From Flavobacterium rivuli WB 3.3-2 = DSM 21788 (GTDB taxonomy: Bacteria > Bacteroidota > Bacteroidia > Flavobacteriales > Flavobacteriaceae), in contig NZ_KB899981.1 of assembly GCF_000378485.1 (NCBI RefSeq), positions 1-43,771 on the forward strand: DNA of 43,771 nt. Reading direction: 5' to 3'. Below the pieces are notes generated by a model that was given only the letters and a program-made list of their open reading frames with translations, had not been told where the DNA came from and ran no database searches. How positions within the stretch are numbered: the first letter of the stretch is position 1; each line of letters opens with the position of its first letter. This document shows positions 1 to 7,821 of this stretch, one piece after another. A program made the translations under genes and the position numbers.

Positions 1-347
1 CTTGGTGCTAATGACGCAAACTTTGCCATTTGCTTGTTGGCTTCTTCATACTTGCCTTCTGCCTTTAGCATCTGGGCATATTTGTAATAGGTCTCGGCAT
101 CCTGCTGTGTCTCTGTTGCCTTGGCAAACCAGGTCACGGCTTCTTTGGTGTTAAACATATTATAATATGTTTCTGCCAGCTGCTTATTTACATAAGCGTC
201 TTTGTTCTTTATGTCAAGGTAGGCTTTTGCGGCATCTACATATTCGTAGCGGGCATACAGCTTATCTGCTTTTTCGGTATCCTGGTTTTGTGCCGTTACT
301 GCTGTGGCGGCGAACATAAAACTAAGGGTAATATATAAATTCTTCAT
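1..347 (-). CDS. TPR/OmpA-type protein beside PorP/SprF (N-terminal part only)
   Basis: The gene starts at the ATG complementary to 345-347 and runs off the left edge, so only about 115 residues are visible. They show a signal peptide (MKNLYITLSFMFAATAVTAQ) followed by alpha-helical sequence with TPR character (repeated A-x-x-Y patterns such as KAYLD, ETYYNMFN and EAVTWFAKA). It lies 21 nt downstream of the PorP/SprF gene on the same strand, so the two are probably co-transcribed. In Flavobacteriia the gene after porP/sprF usually encodes a long periplasmic protein with TPR, PD40 repeats and a C-terminal OmpA domain that binds peptidoglycan. That full architecture is inferred from context, because the relevant part lies outside the window. 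Confidence 0.75.
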   Translation of the reverse strand, partial: MKNLYITLSFMFAATAVTAQNQDTEKADKLYARYEYVDAAKAYLDIKNKDAYVNKQLAETYYNMFNTKEAVTWFAKATETQQDAETYYKYAQMLKAEGKYEEANKQMAKFASLAP

Positions 348-368
348 GTTTTGATGGGTCGCTTTAGG

Positions 369-1292
369 TTAGAAATAACGTGGTGAACGTGATACTTTTT
401 TCGGGAAGTTTAGGTCGAACAGCAGCATGAACTCATGCGATGCCGGGGTGGTTACCTTAAGGTCGCTTGTTATGTGGTCATACGCATACCCTATTTTAAT
501 GCTCGGGGTTATGGCATAGTTTACCATACCGCCAAAGCTGTCGTCTACCCTGTAGGTGGCACCTATCTCGAACTTATCGAAGAACAATGCGTTAAGCGAC
601 CCGTCTATCGATGGGTCTACCCCAAAGGCTGACTTTACCATGAACGATGGCTTTAGCTTAAAGTTGTCGCCTATCTCGAATACATACCCTCCCGTTAAGA
701 AATAGTGTGATACTTCTGAACCGTAGTTAACCCCGTTAAAATCAAGGTGTTTGCTTTTTAGCATATTGGGTACAGAGAAGGCTACATAGTATTTTTGGGT
801 GTAGTAAAAGATACCCGTACCTACGTTAAAATAGGTTTTGCTCAGGTTTTGCGAAAAGGCAGGGTCACCGGGAGCCGGTACATAGCCGTTGCCTATATCG
901 TCATACAGCCCTACTTTATGGAAGGTCGCTCCTGCTTTTAAGCCTAATGCCAAACGGTGCTCTCCGCCCAGCTTAAGGGTGTACGAGAAATCTGCATATA
1001 CGTTGGTTTCGTTTACAGGGCCTATCTTATCGGTTATGGCCGATAAACCAAGGCCTACATTTTTACCCACGGGGCTGTGGCCTGAAAATGTCCCGGTGCT
1101 TGGTGCACCCGAGATATCTACCCACTGCTTGCGGTACAAAAGGCCAAAGGACAAGTGCTCTTTTGAACCTGCATACGCCGGGTTAATAACATTCATGTTG
1201 TACATGTACTGTGTGTAGTGGGGGTCTTGTTGTGCTAACGCATCGGCGATCCCAACCAGTGCCAATAATGCAGCAAGGTATATTTTTTTCAT
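369..1292 (-). CDS. PorP/SprF family type IX secretion system membrane protein
   Basis: A 307-residue outer-membrane protein with a signal peptide (cleavage likely after ADALA/Q). It has the PorP/SprF family opening QQDPHYTQYMYNMNVINPAY followed by beta-barrel-like alternating segments to a C-terminal strand region. Family members such as F. johnsoniae SprF and P. gingivalis PorP support secretion or surface attachment of type IX cargo, often one large adhesin or enzyme encoded next door. Length is typical of the family. The next gene on the strand is the TPR/OmpA-type protein. No large adhesin gene lies upstream: the 522 bp before it lead to a divergent lpxH-like gene. If a partner substrate exists it is either beyond the left edge or encoded elsewhere. 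Confidence 0.9.
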   Translation of the reverse strand: MKKIYLAALLALVGIADALAQQDPHYTQYMYNMNVINPAYAGSKEHLSFGLLYRKQWVDISGAPSTGTFSGHSPVGKNVGLGLSAITDKIGPVNETNVYADFSYTLKLGGEHRLALGLKAGATFHKVGLYDDIGNGYVPAPGDPAFSQNLSKTYFNVGTGIFYYTQKYYVAFSVPNMLKSKHLDFNGVNYGSEVSHYFLTGGYVFEIGDNFKLKPSFMVKSAFGVDPSIDGSLNALFFDKFEIGATYRVDDSFGGMVNYAITPSIKIGYAYDHITSDLKVTTPASHEFMLLFDLNFPKKVSRSPRYF

Positions 1293-1814
1293 GTGTTTGG
1301 TTTTCTTTATTTGGTTTTTTCGAATGTTAATACTACGTGCTTAAACTCCATTATTACTAAAGTTTGAGCTGTCATTGGCAAAAAAACAAAGTTTATTTTG
1401 GATAAAAACGTTTTCTCTGTTATTTTTTTAAATAGCCGCGCCCAAATTTATAATAAATTTATTGTAAAGCCCTAATAATTAGTTTCGGAAATATTAATTA
1501 TTTTATAACTAAATCCTACTTTTAACTCTTTTGTGAGGTAGGTTTTGCAAAGGAGCCGACATAACATGAAAAACATTAAAATAGTATTTTCTCATAAATT
1601 GTTTACTTAAGATATTCTTTAGTTCTCGAAAATAAGCAAAAAAAATTAAGATTTGTTAATAACTGTTAAGCATAATGCAATTTTAACTAAAAGAAACAAA
1701 TTAGATTGCATTTGTTACAATTTTTTGAACTCCAAAAAAAAGCGCATACATAAAGCAAAAGCCATACATTATATACTGCACAGTCTTTATATATTTGCAT
1801 TACTATATATTATA
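1293..1814. other. 522-bp AT-rich divergent intergenic region
   Basis: No gene is visible between the minus-strand PorP/SprF gene and the plus-strand lpxH-like gene. The right half can be read as an in-frame upstream extension of lpxH from a TTG at 1653. That extension has no family similarity and covers the likely lpxH promoter, so I treat it as non-coding. It contains half-sites AATGCAAT (1674-1681) and ATTGCATT (1704-1711), which resemble the palindrome at 27398-27418. Confidence 0.6.
1790..1797 (+). promoter_or_regulatory. Candidate -7 element (TATATTTG) of the lpxH-like gene
   Basis: TATATTTG fits the Bacteroidetes -7 consensus TAnnTTTG and ends 17 nt before the ATG at 1815. It supports that ATG over the upstream TTG. 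No convincing -33 TTG was found at the usual spacing. Confidence 0.45.
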
Positions 1815-2582
1815 ATGAGTACCACACACAAAATATACTTCGCATCCGATCAGCATTTTGGCGCACCAACACCCGAAAAAAGTTTTCCGCGTGAGCAAAA
1901 ATTTGTAGCCTGGCTGGACGAAATTAAAAAAGACGCTACCGTAATTTTCCTTTTAGGCGACCTGTTCGACTTTTGGTTTGAATATAAAACAGTTGTACCT
2001 AAAGGCTTTATAAGGGTATTAGGCAAACTGGCCGAACTTCGCGACAGTGGCATTGCTATACACTATTTTGTGGGCAACCATGATTTATGGATGAGCGACT
2101 ATTTTGAAAAAGAGCTTAATATACCTGTTTACCACCGCCCACAGGAATTTATTTTTAACGACAAGATATTCTTTATAGGCCACGGCGACGGTCTTGGCCC
2201 CGGTGATAAAGGATATAAACGCATGAAAAAAGTTTTTACAAATCCTTTCTCTAAGTGGCTTTTCCGCTGGCTGCACCCCGATGTGGGCGTTAGGCTCGCA
2301 CAATACCTTTCTGTAAAAAACAAATTAATTTCCGGCGACGATGATGTAGTTTTTCTTGGCGAAGAAAACGAATGGCTGGTATTATACAGCAAGCGCAAAC
2401 TGGAAACCAAACATTACGACTACCTTATTTTTGGCCACCGCCACCTGCCTATGGTTATTAAACTGGGCGAAAAATCGGAGTATATAAACTTAGGCGACTG
2501 GATAAGTTACTTTACCTATGGTGTTTTTGATGGTGCTACGTTTGAACTTAAGGAATATAGATCGCCAGGAGAAACCGCTTAA
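1815..2582 (+). CDS. lpxH: UDP-2,3-diacylglucosamine diphosphatase (LpxH-like)
   Basis: A 255-residue calcineurin-like metallophosphoesterase. In the family this enzyme hydrolyses UDP-2,3-diacylglucosamine to lipid X during lipid A synthesis, at the cytoplasmic face of the inner membrane. Metal-binding motifs appear in order: SDQHFGA near the N-terminus, LLGDLFDFW, VGNHDLW, GHGDG and FGHRHLP. The DQH in place of the usual DxH spacing is the form seen in the Bacteroidetes branch. I chose the ATG at 1815 because family similarity starts there and a TATATTTG element lies just upstream. The stop overlaps the stop of the convergent Cys-rich gene by 4 nt. Bacteroidetes carry more than one LpxH-like paralogue, so the exact substrate is inferred. 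Confidence 0.85.
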   Translation: MSTTHKIYFASDQHFGAPTPEKSFPREQKFVAWLDEIKKDATVIFLLGDLFDFWFEYKTVVPKGFIRVLGKLAELRDSGIAIHYFVGNHDLWMSDYFEKELNIPVYHRPQEFIFNDKIFFIGHGDGLGPGDKGYKRMKKVFTNPFSKWLFRWLHPDVGVRLAQYLSVKNKLISGDDDVVFLGEENEWLVLYSKRKLETKHYDYLIFGHRHLPMVIKLGEKSEYINLGDWISYFTYGVFDGATFELKEYRSPGETA

Positions 2583-2932
2583 TTCCTGCAAACCGACCCC
2601 AAATAGTCTAACAAGTTTATATTAAAAATAGTTCCCTCAACAAGGTCTTTAATTTGCATTAGCTCTGTTTTATTAACGGCAAGATCTATCTGGTTCAACG
2701 GTGTTTTTAGTAAAAATTTATGGCATTGAGCGCGATGGCAGCAGCTACCACAACTATTTTCGCGGCAGGTTTCGTCTATAATATCTGCAAATTCTGCAAT
2801 TTGTTGATGGGTAAAATAAAAACCGGTTTCTTTAAAAATAATCTGCACTTTTTCTCTCAGCACCTCATCATCTTTTTTCCAGTGAAAAGCTACGCCAAAA
2901 TCATTATGATATATTTGTTCAACTTCTTTCAT
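2579..2932 (-). CDS. Small Cys-rich protein of unknown function
   Basis: A soluble 117-residue protein with no signal peptide. Its central cysteine cluster (C-x4-C-x2-CC-x4-C, reading CRENSCGSCCHRAQC) resembles the CxxCxxCC zinc/iron-cluster proteins of the YkgJ type, but I cannot assign it firmly. The N-terminus (MKEVEQIYHNDFGVAFHWKK) and the C-terminus (LDYLGSVCRN) look globular. It converges on the lpxH-like gene with a 4-nt stop overlap, and follows recJ on the same strand after a 240-bp gap that contains a dispersed repeat. It probably has its own promoter (TATTTTTG, minus strand, 2950-2957). A metal-binding role is inference from the cysteines alone. Confidence 0.7.
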   Translation of the reverse strand: MKEVEQIYHNDFGVAFHWKKDDEVLREKVQIIFKETGFYFTHQQIAEFADIIDETCRENSCGSCCHRAQCHKFLLKTPLNQIDLAVNKTELMQIKDLVEGTIFNINLLDYLGSVCRN

Positions 2933-2949
2933 GCTAACTTGATTTGAGA

Positions 2950-2957
2950 CAAAAATA
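2950..2957 (-). promoter_or_regulatory. Candidate -7 element (TATTTTTG) for the Cys-rich gene
   Basis: The plus strand reads CAAAAATA, so the minus strand reads TATTTTTG, a match to TAnnTTTG. It lies about 18 nt before the start codon at 2932. No clear -33 TTG was found. Confidence 0.35.
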
Positions 2958-3043
2958 GTAATTATTTAAAATCATTCTAAATAAAATTAAAATAATTTCT
3001 AATAATTTTTCAAAGCACAACACAAGGCATTTTAATAACGTAA

Positions 3044-3146
3044 TTCCTGCTGTTCGCTATATCCCTCCTGCGTCGCGGATGTCGCTTCCATCAGGGCTAC
3101 ACTACTACTTTGGTGGTTTTTTTAAGGCTTGGGATTTGAACTCAAT
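3044..3146. repeat. Dispersed intergenic repeat, copy 1 of 2
   Basis: About 100 bp starting CCTGCTGTTCGCTATAT and containing CCCTCCTGCGTCG, TCAGGGCTA and a T-run with GGATTTG. A diverged second copy in the same orientation lies at 42869-42970. On the minus strand it reads TAGCCCTGATGGAAGCG..., which I recall as a recurring intergenic sequence in Flavobacterium genomes. It sits between recJ and the Cys-rich gene, has no reading frame of its own, and may act as an RNA hairpin or terminator-like element. Confidence 0.6.
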
Positions 3147-3173
3147 TGGAATTTAAATTTTGACCTTTGGTAT

Positions 3174-4871
3174 TTATTCCTCACACCTAATATCCCTAAG
3201 CCTCAGCTGCAACGTAGTTTCGCCATTCCATACATTTTCATCGATAGAATATACTGCATCAAAAGCATTGCCTTTACAGGCAAGATCTTTTTTGGCGGCA
3301 AGCCCAAAGCCTATCGCCCCAAATCCTTCCGTGCCTTCCTGCTTAACATAAAGTTTAAGATGCTCTTCGCCTTTGCCTATTGCTTTACCAAAGCCACTAT
3401 CTATAAGGTTTTGGGTTAAAAATACCGGCGTCATATTGCCGGGGCCAAAGGGCTCAAACTGTTTTAATATCCTGAAAAACTTAGGCGTAATATCACCCAG
3501 ATTAATTTCGGCATCTATAGATATTTCAGGAATTAGCAGGTCAGGATGAATAGTATCAGCCACCACGGCTTCAAACTTTTGCCTGAATTGTGGGTATTGC
3601 TCTTCTTTAAGTGTTAAGCCTGCCGCATACATGTGCCCGCCAAATTGTTCCAGATGTTCGGCACAGGCTTCGAGGGCATTGTACACATCAAAATCTTTTA
3701 CAGATCGTGCCGACGCTGCTAACTTATCGCCGCTCCGTGTAAATACCAGTGTAGGGCGGTAATACGTTTCTATAAGCCGCGACGCTACAATACCTATAAC
3801 ACCTTTATGCCAGTCTTCCTGAAACACAACTGTGGTTTTTTTATCGTGGTCGCTGTTACGCTCTATCTGTAAAAGTGCCTCGGCAGTAATTTGTTTATCA
3901 AGGTCTTTGCGGTCGGCGTTGAGGCCTTCAATTTGTGCAGCAAAACCTTCGGCTTCTGCAAGGTTAAATTCGGTTAGTAACTGTACTGCATAGTTACCAT
4001 GTTTAATGCGGCCGGCGGCATTAATGCGCGGGGCAATTACAAATACCACATCGCTTATGGTAAGCACCTGCTTTTTAATATTCTGGATAAGTGCTTTTAT
4101 TCCCGGCCTGGGACTGGTATTTATAACCTGTAACCCAAATTTTGCAAGTACACGGTTCTCTCCCGTTATGGGTACAATATCGGCAGCAATAGCCGTAGCT
4201 ACAAGATCAAGATACGATATAAGGTCATTTATAGTCTGGTTCCGGTTCATGGCCAGTGCCTGTACAAGCTTAAAGCCCACGCCGCAGCCACAAAGCTCAT
4301 CATACGGGTAATTACAATCGTCGCGTTTAGGGTCGAGTACCGCAATGGCAGCGGGCAAGGTATCGCTGGGGCGATGGTGGTCGCAGATGATAAAATCTAT
4401 TCCTTTACTATTAGCATAGGCTACTTTATCTATGCTTTTTATACCACAGTCGAGCGCTATAATAAGGGTACAGCCGTTATCATCGGCGTAGTCTATTCCG
4501 GCGTCAGATACTCCGTAGCCCTCCTTATACCTGTCCGGGATATAGGTATCTACATTAGGGTAAAAACTTTTTAAGTATGATGACATTAACGATACGGCGG
4601 TAGTACCATCTACATCATAATCGCCAAAAACCAATATGTTCTCGCCCTTTTCTATAGCGGTTTCTATACGCTCTACCGCCTTATCCATATCTTTCATTAA
4701 ATATGGGTTATGAAGGTCATCCAGCGATGGGCGAAAAAACTGCCTTGCCTCATCATACGTATGCACCCCGCGCTGTGCCAGTAACGAGGCCACAGCACCA
4801 TCTACCCCAAGAGAAGTTGCTAAATGGTTAACGTTTATAGGGTTGGGTTGTGGTTTTAAATTCCAGCGCAT
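3174..4871 (-). CDS. recJ: Single-stranded-DNA-specific exonuclease RecJ
   Basis: A 565-residue cytoplasmic 5'-3' ssDNA exonuclease acting in RecF-pathway recombination and mismatch/base-excision repair. DHH-family motifs are clear: FGDYDVDGTT (Asp84-Asp88), LDCGIKS (Asp141) and CDHH (Asp164-His166), with a DHHA1-type region containing GGHMYAAGLTL. The C-terminal OB-like region ends in LRLRDIRCEE. Length matches the family. It is divergent from the membrane-protein gene at 4956, with only 84 bp between them. The shared interval holds opposed TAnnTTTG elements, the recJ one being TAGATTTG on the minus strand at 4922-4929. The next gene downstream is separated by a dispersed repeat, so recJ may be monocistronic. 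Confidence 0.96.
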   Translation of the reverse strand: MRWNLKPQPNPINVNHLATSLGVDGAVASLLAQRGVHTYDEARQFFRPSLDDLHNPYLMKDMDKAVERIETAIEKGENILVFGDYDVDGTTAVSLMSSYLKSFYPNVDTYIPDRYKEGYGVSDAGIDYADDNGCTLIIALDCGIKSIDKVAYANSKGIDFIICDHHRPSDTLPAAIAVLDPKRDDCNYPYDELCGCGVGFKLVQALAMNRNQTINDLISYLDLVATAIAADIVPITGENRVLAKFGLQVINTSPRPGIKALIQNIKKQVLTISDVVFVIAPRINAAGRIKHGNYAVQLLTEFNLAEAEGFAAQIEGLNADRKDLDKQITAEALLQIERNSDHDKKTTVVFQEDWHKGVIGIVASRLIETYYRPTLVFTRSGDKLAASARSVKDFDVYNALEACAEHLEQFGGHMYAAGLTLKEEQYPQFRQKFEAVVADTIHPDLLIPEISIDAEINLGDITPKFFRILKQFEPFGPGNMTPVFLTQNLIDSGFGKAIGKGEEHLKLYVKQEGTEGFGAIGFGLAAKKDLACKGNAFDAVYSIDENVWNGETTLQLRLRDIRCEE

Positions 4872-4921
4872 GGTAATGGTTTAGGCACCCAAAAGTAGAA
4901 AAAGCAGCCCTGATTTCCCTG

Positions 4922-4937
4922 CAAATCTATATATTTG
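4922..4937. promoter_or_regulatory. Back-to-back divergent -7 elements between recJ and the membrane-protein gene
   Basis: CAAATCTA (4922-4929) reads TAGATTTG on the minus strand for recJ. TATATTTG (4930-4937) serves the plus-strand gene starting at 4956. The two abut exactly and form a near-palindrome, so polymerase could probably occupy only one direction at a time. Confidence 0.4.
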
Positions 4938-4955
4938 TTTTAACCAACCCGCCTT

Positions 4956-6074
4956 ATGCACAGCAAACAAAAATTGTTAATCAGGATTACCTGTTTTTTT
5001 TGGCTTATAGCTAAAATTTGTGCCTGCAAAGCGTGGCTGGCCACCTGCAGGACCTATCCTGTTGTTGCCCCTCTGGATTTTCTGGATGCTGTACCGCCCA
5101 TTATACATACCATATTGTATGGCCTGACGCTATGCGGACTGGTGCTCTTACTTATCTTTCCTCAAAAGAGATTGTTTATTGCCGCAACATTTATAGTAAT
5201 ACTATGCTCCTGCTCGCTCGATGTGCTGCGCTGGCAACCGTGGGAATACCAGTTTTTATTTTTTCTGCTTATTTTTATTATTAACCACAACAATACTAAG
5301 GCATTATACAGTGCCATTGTTTTTGTAATGGCATCGGTTTATATTTACAGTGGTCTGCATAAAATAAATGGTGGCTTTCTATATTCCGTCTGGGAGTTGC
5401 TTATGTTAAAGAGGTTCTTTGGGTTGTCTAACGCCACAATTGTATTATACAAATTACATTATGCAGGGCTTGCATTGGCGGTAATAGAAACCGCTTTGGG
5501 AGTTGGCCTGCTGGTTATGAAAAATAAAAAGCTTCCTGCCGCCCTGCTAATAGTTATGCACGTTTTTATAATAATTATGCTGGGTAAAACGGGAATTAAC
5601 CACAACAAAATTATACTGCCGTGGAATGCTGCCATGATATGCTTCCTGTATTTTTATTATTATAAAGAACATTACCGGTTTTCGTTTACCGTTATAGCAA
5701 ACCCAAAAAATGCGATGATACTTTTGTTTTGGGGAATAATGCCGGCCCTGAGCTTTATAGGATATTGGGATGCTTTTTTATCGTCCAGCCTTTATTCCGG
5801 CAATTCAAAACAACTGCACATCTGTATTAAAAATGTCGAACCTGTACAATCACTCAGCCCTTACTTCTCTAAAAATGACCGCCGCAATCTGTGCAACGGA
5901 CAGGTAAAAATAAGTATGTATGAATGGACGTATACCGAAACAAGCATGCTGCCCTACCCTGCAGACTGGTACTTTAAAAAATTTAAAGCCAAATTTAAAA
6001 AAATGTACCCCGGTACCGAAGCCCAATTTGTTATCATTGCTTTTCCTTACAAGGAGAGGGAAACACTGAAGTAA
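4956..6074 (+). CDS. Polytopic membrane protein, HTTM-like (weak match)
   Basis: A 372-residue integral membrane protein with about eight hydrophobic segments in its first 270 residues and a soluble C-terminal tail of about 95 residues. The segment VYIYSGLHKINGGFL near residue 130 resembles the conserved helix of HTTM (horizontally transferred transmembrane / vitamin-K-dependent carboxylase N-terminal) proteins. Length and topology also fit HTTM-like proteins, but I see no further diagnostic motif. The tail contains ICIKNVEPVQSLSPYF and a cysteine pair. It is divergent from recJ and convergent with the secreted protein at 6076, the two stops being 1-2 nt apart. Function unknown; membrane location is secure. 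Confidence 0.65.
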   Translation: MHSKQKLLIRITCFFWLIAKICACKAWLATCRTYPVVAPLDFLDAVPPIIHTILYGLTLCGLVLLLIFPQKRLFIAATFIVILCSCSLDVLRWQPWEYQFLFFLLIFIINHNNTKALYSAIVFVMASVYIYSGLHKINGGFLYSVWELLMLKRFFGLSNATIVLYKLHYAGLALAVIETALGVGLLVMKNKKLPAALLIVMHVFIIIMLGKTGINHNKIILPWNAAMICFLYFYYYKEHYRFSFTVIANPKNAMILLFWGIMPALSFIGYWDAFLSSSLYSGNSKQLHICIKNVEPVQSLSPYFSKNDRRNLCNGQVKISMYEWTYTETSMLPYPADWYFKKFKAKFKKMYPGTEAQFVIIAFPYKERETLK

Positions 6075-6075
6075 A

Positions 6076-6837
6076 TTATTTTAAAATAATTGTTGCAGGC
6101 TGCAATAGTATTTGTTTCTCTCCCTTAGATACTACGAGGTTTGCAGGAGGCGAATCTTCCGCACCGATTATTAATATCTCTATTGCATAAGTATATCCAT
6201 CTTTTTTAAACACATAGCTATGGTTGCCCCCGCTACCGTCAGGTACATACTTACCATTGGTAATAATTATATCCGGCTTGTCGGTCATTTTTGCCGAAAC
6301 CTTCCAGGCGGCATAACGGTAATTGGCATGGTCAAGGTCGTCTATCCTTATAAGGTATTTTTTAGTCTTTAAAATATGTACCGGCCTTGCAAAATTACTT
6401 AAAGAAGCATGTACCGATTTTCTATCCTTAGCAATAAGCTGTTCTTTAATCTTCGCTTCCGCCGCCGACTGGTAATTTACCGATGTTAGCCTGCCATCAT
6501 AATCCAGCCACACCTCGCCATCCAGAAACATCATGCCGCGCCAGCCACCGGCATACCAGTCATGATTAGCATCGGTTTTTGATATAAGCCCAACAAGCTT
6601 AGCATCAAAAACTTCATCGTAACGCTTTATAAATTCAACTTTATTTTTAATGGTGGGTATAGGGTATTCGCGTTCAAAAGGGAAAGTAATCCTTTTTGCA
6701 ATTGCTGCCTTATTAACGGCTTTAACCTCGGCAATAAAAGCATTTATCTCTTTTTTATGCTGCGATGTTAAACTATCCTGAGCATGGAGCGAGAACATAA
6801 ACAAGATACTGCAAAAAGTAAAAAGAAGCTTTTTCAT
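6076..6837 (-). CDS. Secreted protein of unknown function
   Basis: A 253-residue protein with a signal peptide (MKKLLFTFCSILFMFSLHAQ), so periplasmic or exported. The mature part has an early helical stretch rich in Lys/Ala/Glu, then a segment RGMMFLDGEVWLDYDGRLTSVNY that resembles an NTF2-like or small beta domain, and a later stretch IIITNGKYVPDGSGGNHSYVF. I do not recognise the family. It converges on the membrane-protein gene and has 115 bp upstream with no obvious promoter. The C-terminus ends in a beta-like ILLQPATIILK, with no recognisable type IX sorting domain. Confidence 0.6.
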   Translation of the reverse strand: MKKLLFTFCSILFMFSLHAQDSLTSQHKKEINAFIAEVKAVNKAAIAKRITFPFEREYPIPTIKNKVEFIKRYDEVFDAKLVGLISKTDANHDWYAGGWRGMMFLDGEVWLDYDGRLTSVNYQSAAEAKIKEQLIAKDRKSVHASLSNFARPVHILKTKKYLIRIDDLDHANYRYAAWKVSAKMTDKPDIIITNGKYVPDGSGGNHSYVFKKDGYTYAIEILIIGAEDSPPANLVVSKGEKQILLQPATIILK

Positions 6838-6952
6838 ATTTTAATGATTGGTTATATAAATATATGCAATATCTAAGCCAATCATTTTAAAGGAAGGTTA
6901 AACTATTAGCCACCAACAAGAGCAACAAAGGTTGCTGTATGATGCGGACAAA

Positions 6953-7576
6953 CTATCTTTTCCTCGCCACAAAACGTATTACAGATCCTTTTCCATTATG
7001 ATAAATACCTTCGTTAAGGTCGATCTCTTTTTCTTCAAGTTCGAGAAAATCATAATTAGCAAAATCAGAACGCACCTCATCAATCGAAAATAGCGAATCG
7101 ATATCTTTTGGTCCGCCCACTTTTTCGTCGCGGGCTATATACTCAAGGTGTTTTTTACTAAAGGCTTCAAAAATTACAATACCGCCACTACGCAGGTACT
7201 TATCAAGCCCTTTGTGAATAGCCGATTTTATTTCAGCCGGAAAGTGAGCATAGATTAACGCAACAGCATCAAAAGATTGCGGGCTATAGCCTAATGTGTC
7301 AAGCTCGCCTACTTTATAATTGATAGTAACATTATTTCTTTCAGCCAGTTTTAGTGCTTTGTTTTTGCCCTCGCTGCTAATATCAAAAGCCGAAGCCTCC
7401 CATCCAAGCGTTGCAGCAAAAACAGCATTACGCCCTTCGCCCTCAGCAGGAAAAAGTATCGTGCCTGCTTCGAGTTTTTCTAACTGTTCTTTTAAATAAT
7501 TATTGGGTAGTTCGCCATAAGCAAATGCCTCGGCGCTGTATCGGTTATCCCATCGGTCAAGCCACTGGTCTTTCAT
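6953..7576 (-). CDS. Class I SAM-dependent methyltransferase, TehB-like
   Basis: A 207-residue cytoplasmic methyltransferase with the Rossmann-type pattern of the TehB/thiopurine group. It opens with WLDRWDNRYSAEAFAYGELPN, as in TehB-like proteins. Motif I is ILFPAEGEGRNAVFAA (SAM-binding Gly-rich loop), followed by the acidic AFDIS, GELDTLGYSPQSFDAVALIY (motif IV region) and a late GKGSVIRFVARKR. Family members methylate small substrates such as tellurite or thiols; the substrate here cannot be told. It stands alone on the minus strand, with about 60 bp between it and the gene remnant at 7638-7784. Confidence 0.85.
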   Translation of the reverse strand: MKDQWLDRWDNRYSAEAFAYGELPNNYLKEQLEKLEAGTILFPAEGEGRNAVFAATLGWEASAFDISSEGKNKALKLAERNNVTINYKVGELDTLGYSPQSFDAVALIYAHFPAEIKSAIHKGLDKYLRSGGIVIFEAFSKKHLEYIARDEKVGGPKDIDSLFSIDEVRSDFANYDFLELEEKEIDLNEGIYHNGKGSVIRFVARKR

Positions 7577-7637
7577 TTTTGGTTTATGCTTTAAGAGGCG
7601 AAATTTTTAACATAATACTCTTTACACTTTACATTCA

Positions 7638-7784
7638 TTAGAAATCGTTAGCACACTCACATTCTTTACAATAATCTTTAGTGTAAAAATTCATAAATGC
7701 AGCAACAGCTTCAAAGGTTGCATCATATTTAAAATTAATAATGTAATTAAATTTTAAGCAAACCTCATTTAACTTATATCTTTT
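7638..7784 (-). pseudogene. Remnant: C-terminal end of an unrecognised protein
   Basis: A 48-codon open stretch on the minus strand, bounded upstream by an in-frame TAG (complement of 7785-7787) and ending in TAA at 7638-7640. It translates to a protein-like sequence containing NFKYDATFEAVAAFMNFY and ending YCKECECANDF. There is no usable start codon before an internal ATG. The balanced composition and the C-x2-C-x-C tail argue against random AT-rich DNA. I read it as the surviving C-terminus of a gene that lost its 5' end just downstream of rsmI. A very short gene with an unusual start is the alternative. Confidence 0.45.
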
Positions 7785-7821
7785 CTATACTCAATATATT
7801 TCCTGAAAGTTCTAATTAAAT

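Noticed and set aside
1653..1814. 54-codon N-terminal extension of the lpxH-like protein
   Set aside because: It starts at TTG, is basic and AT-driven, has no family similarity and overlaps the promoter element TATATTTG.
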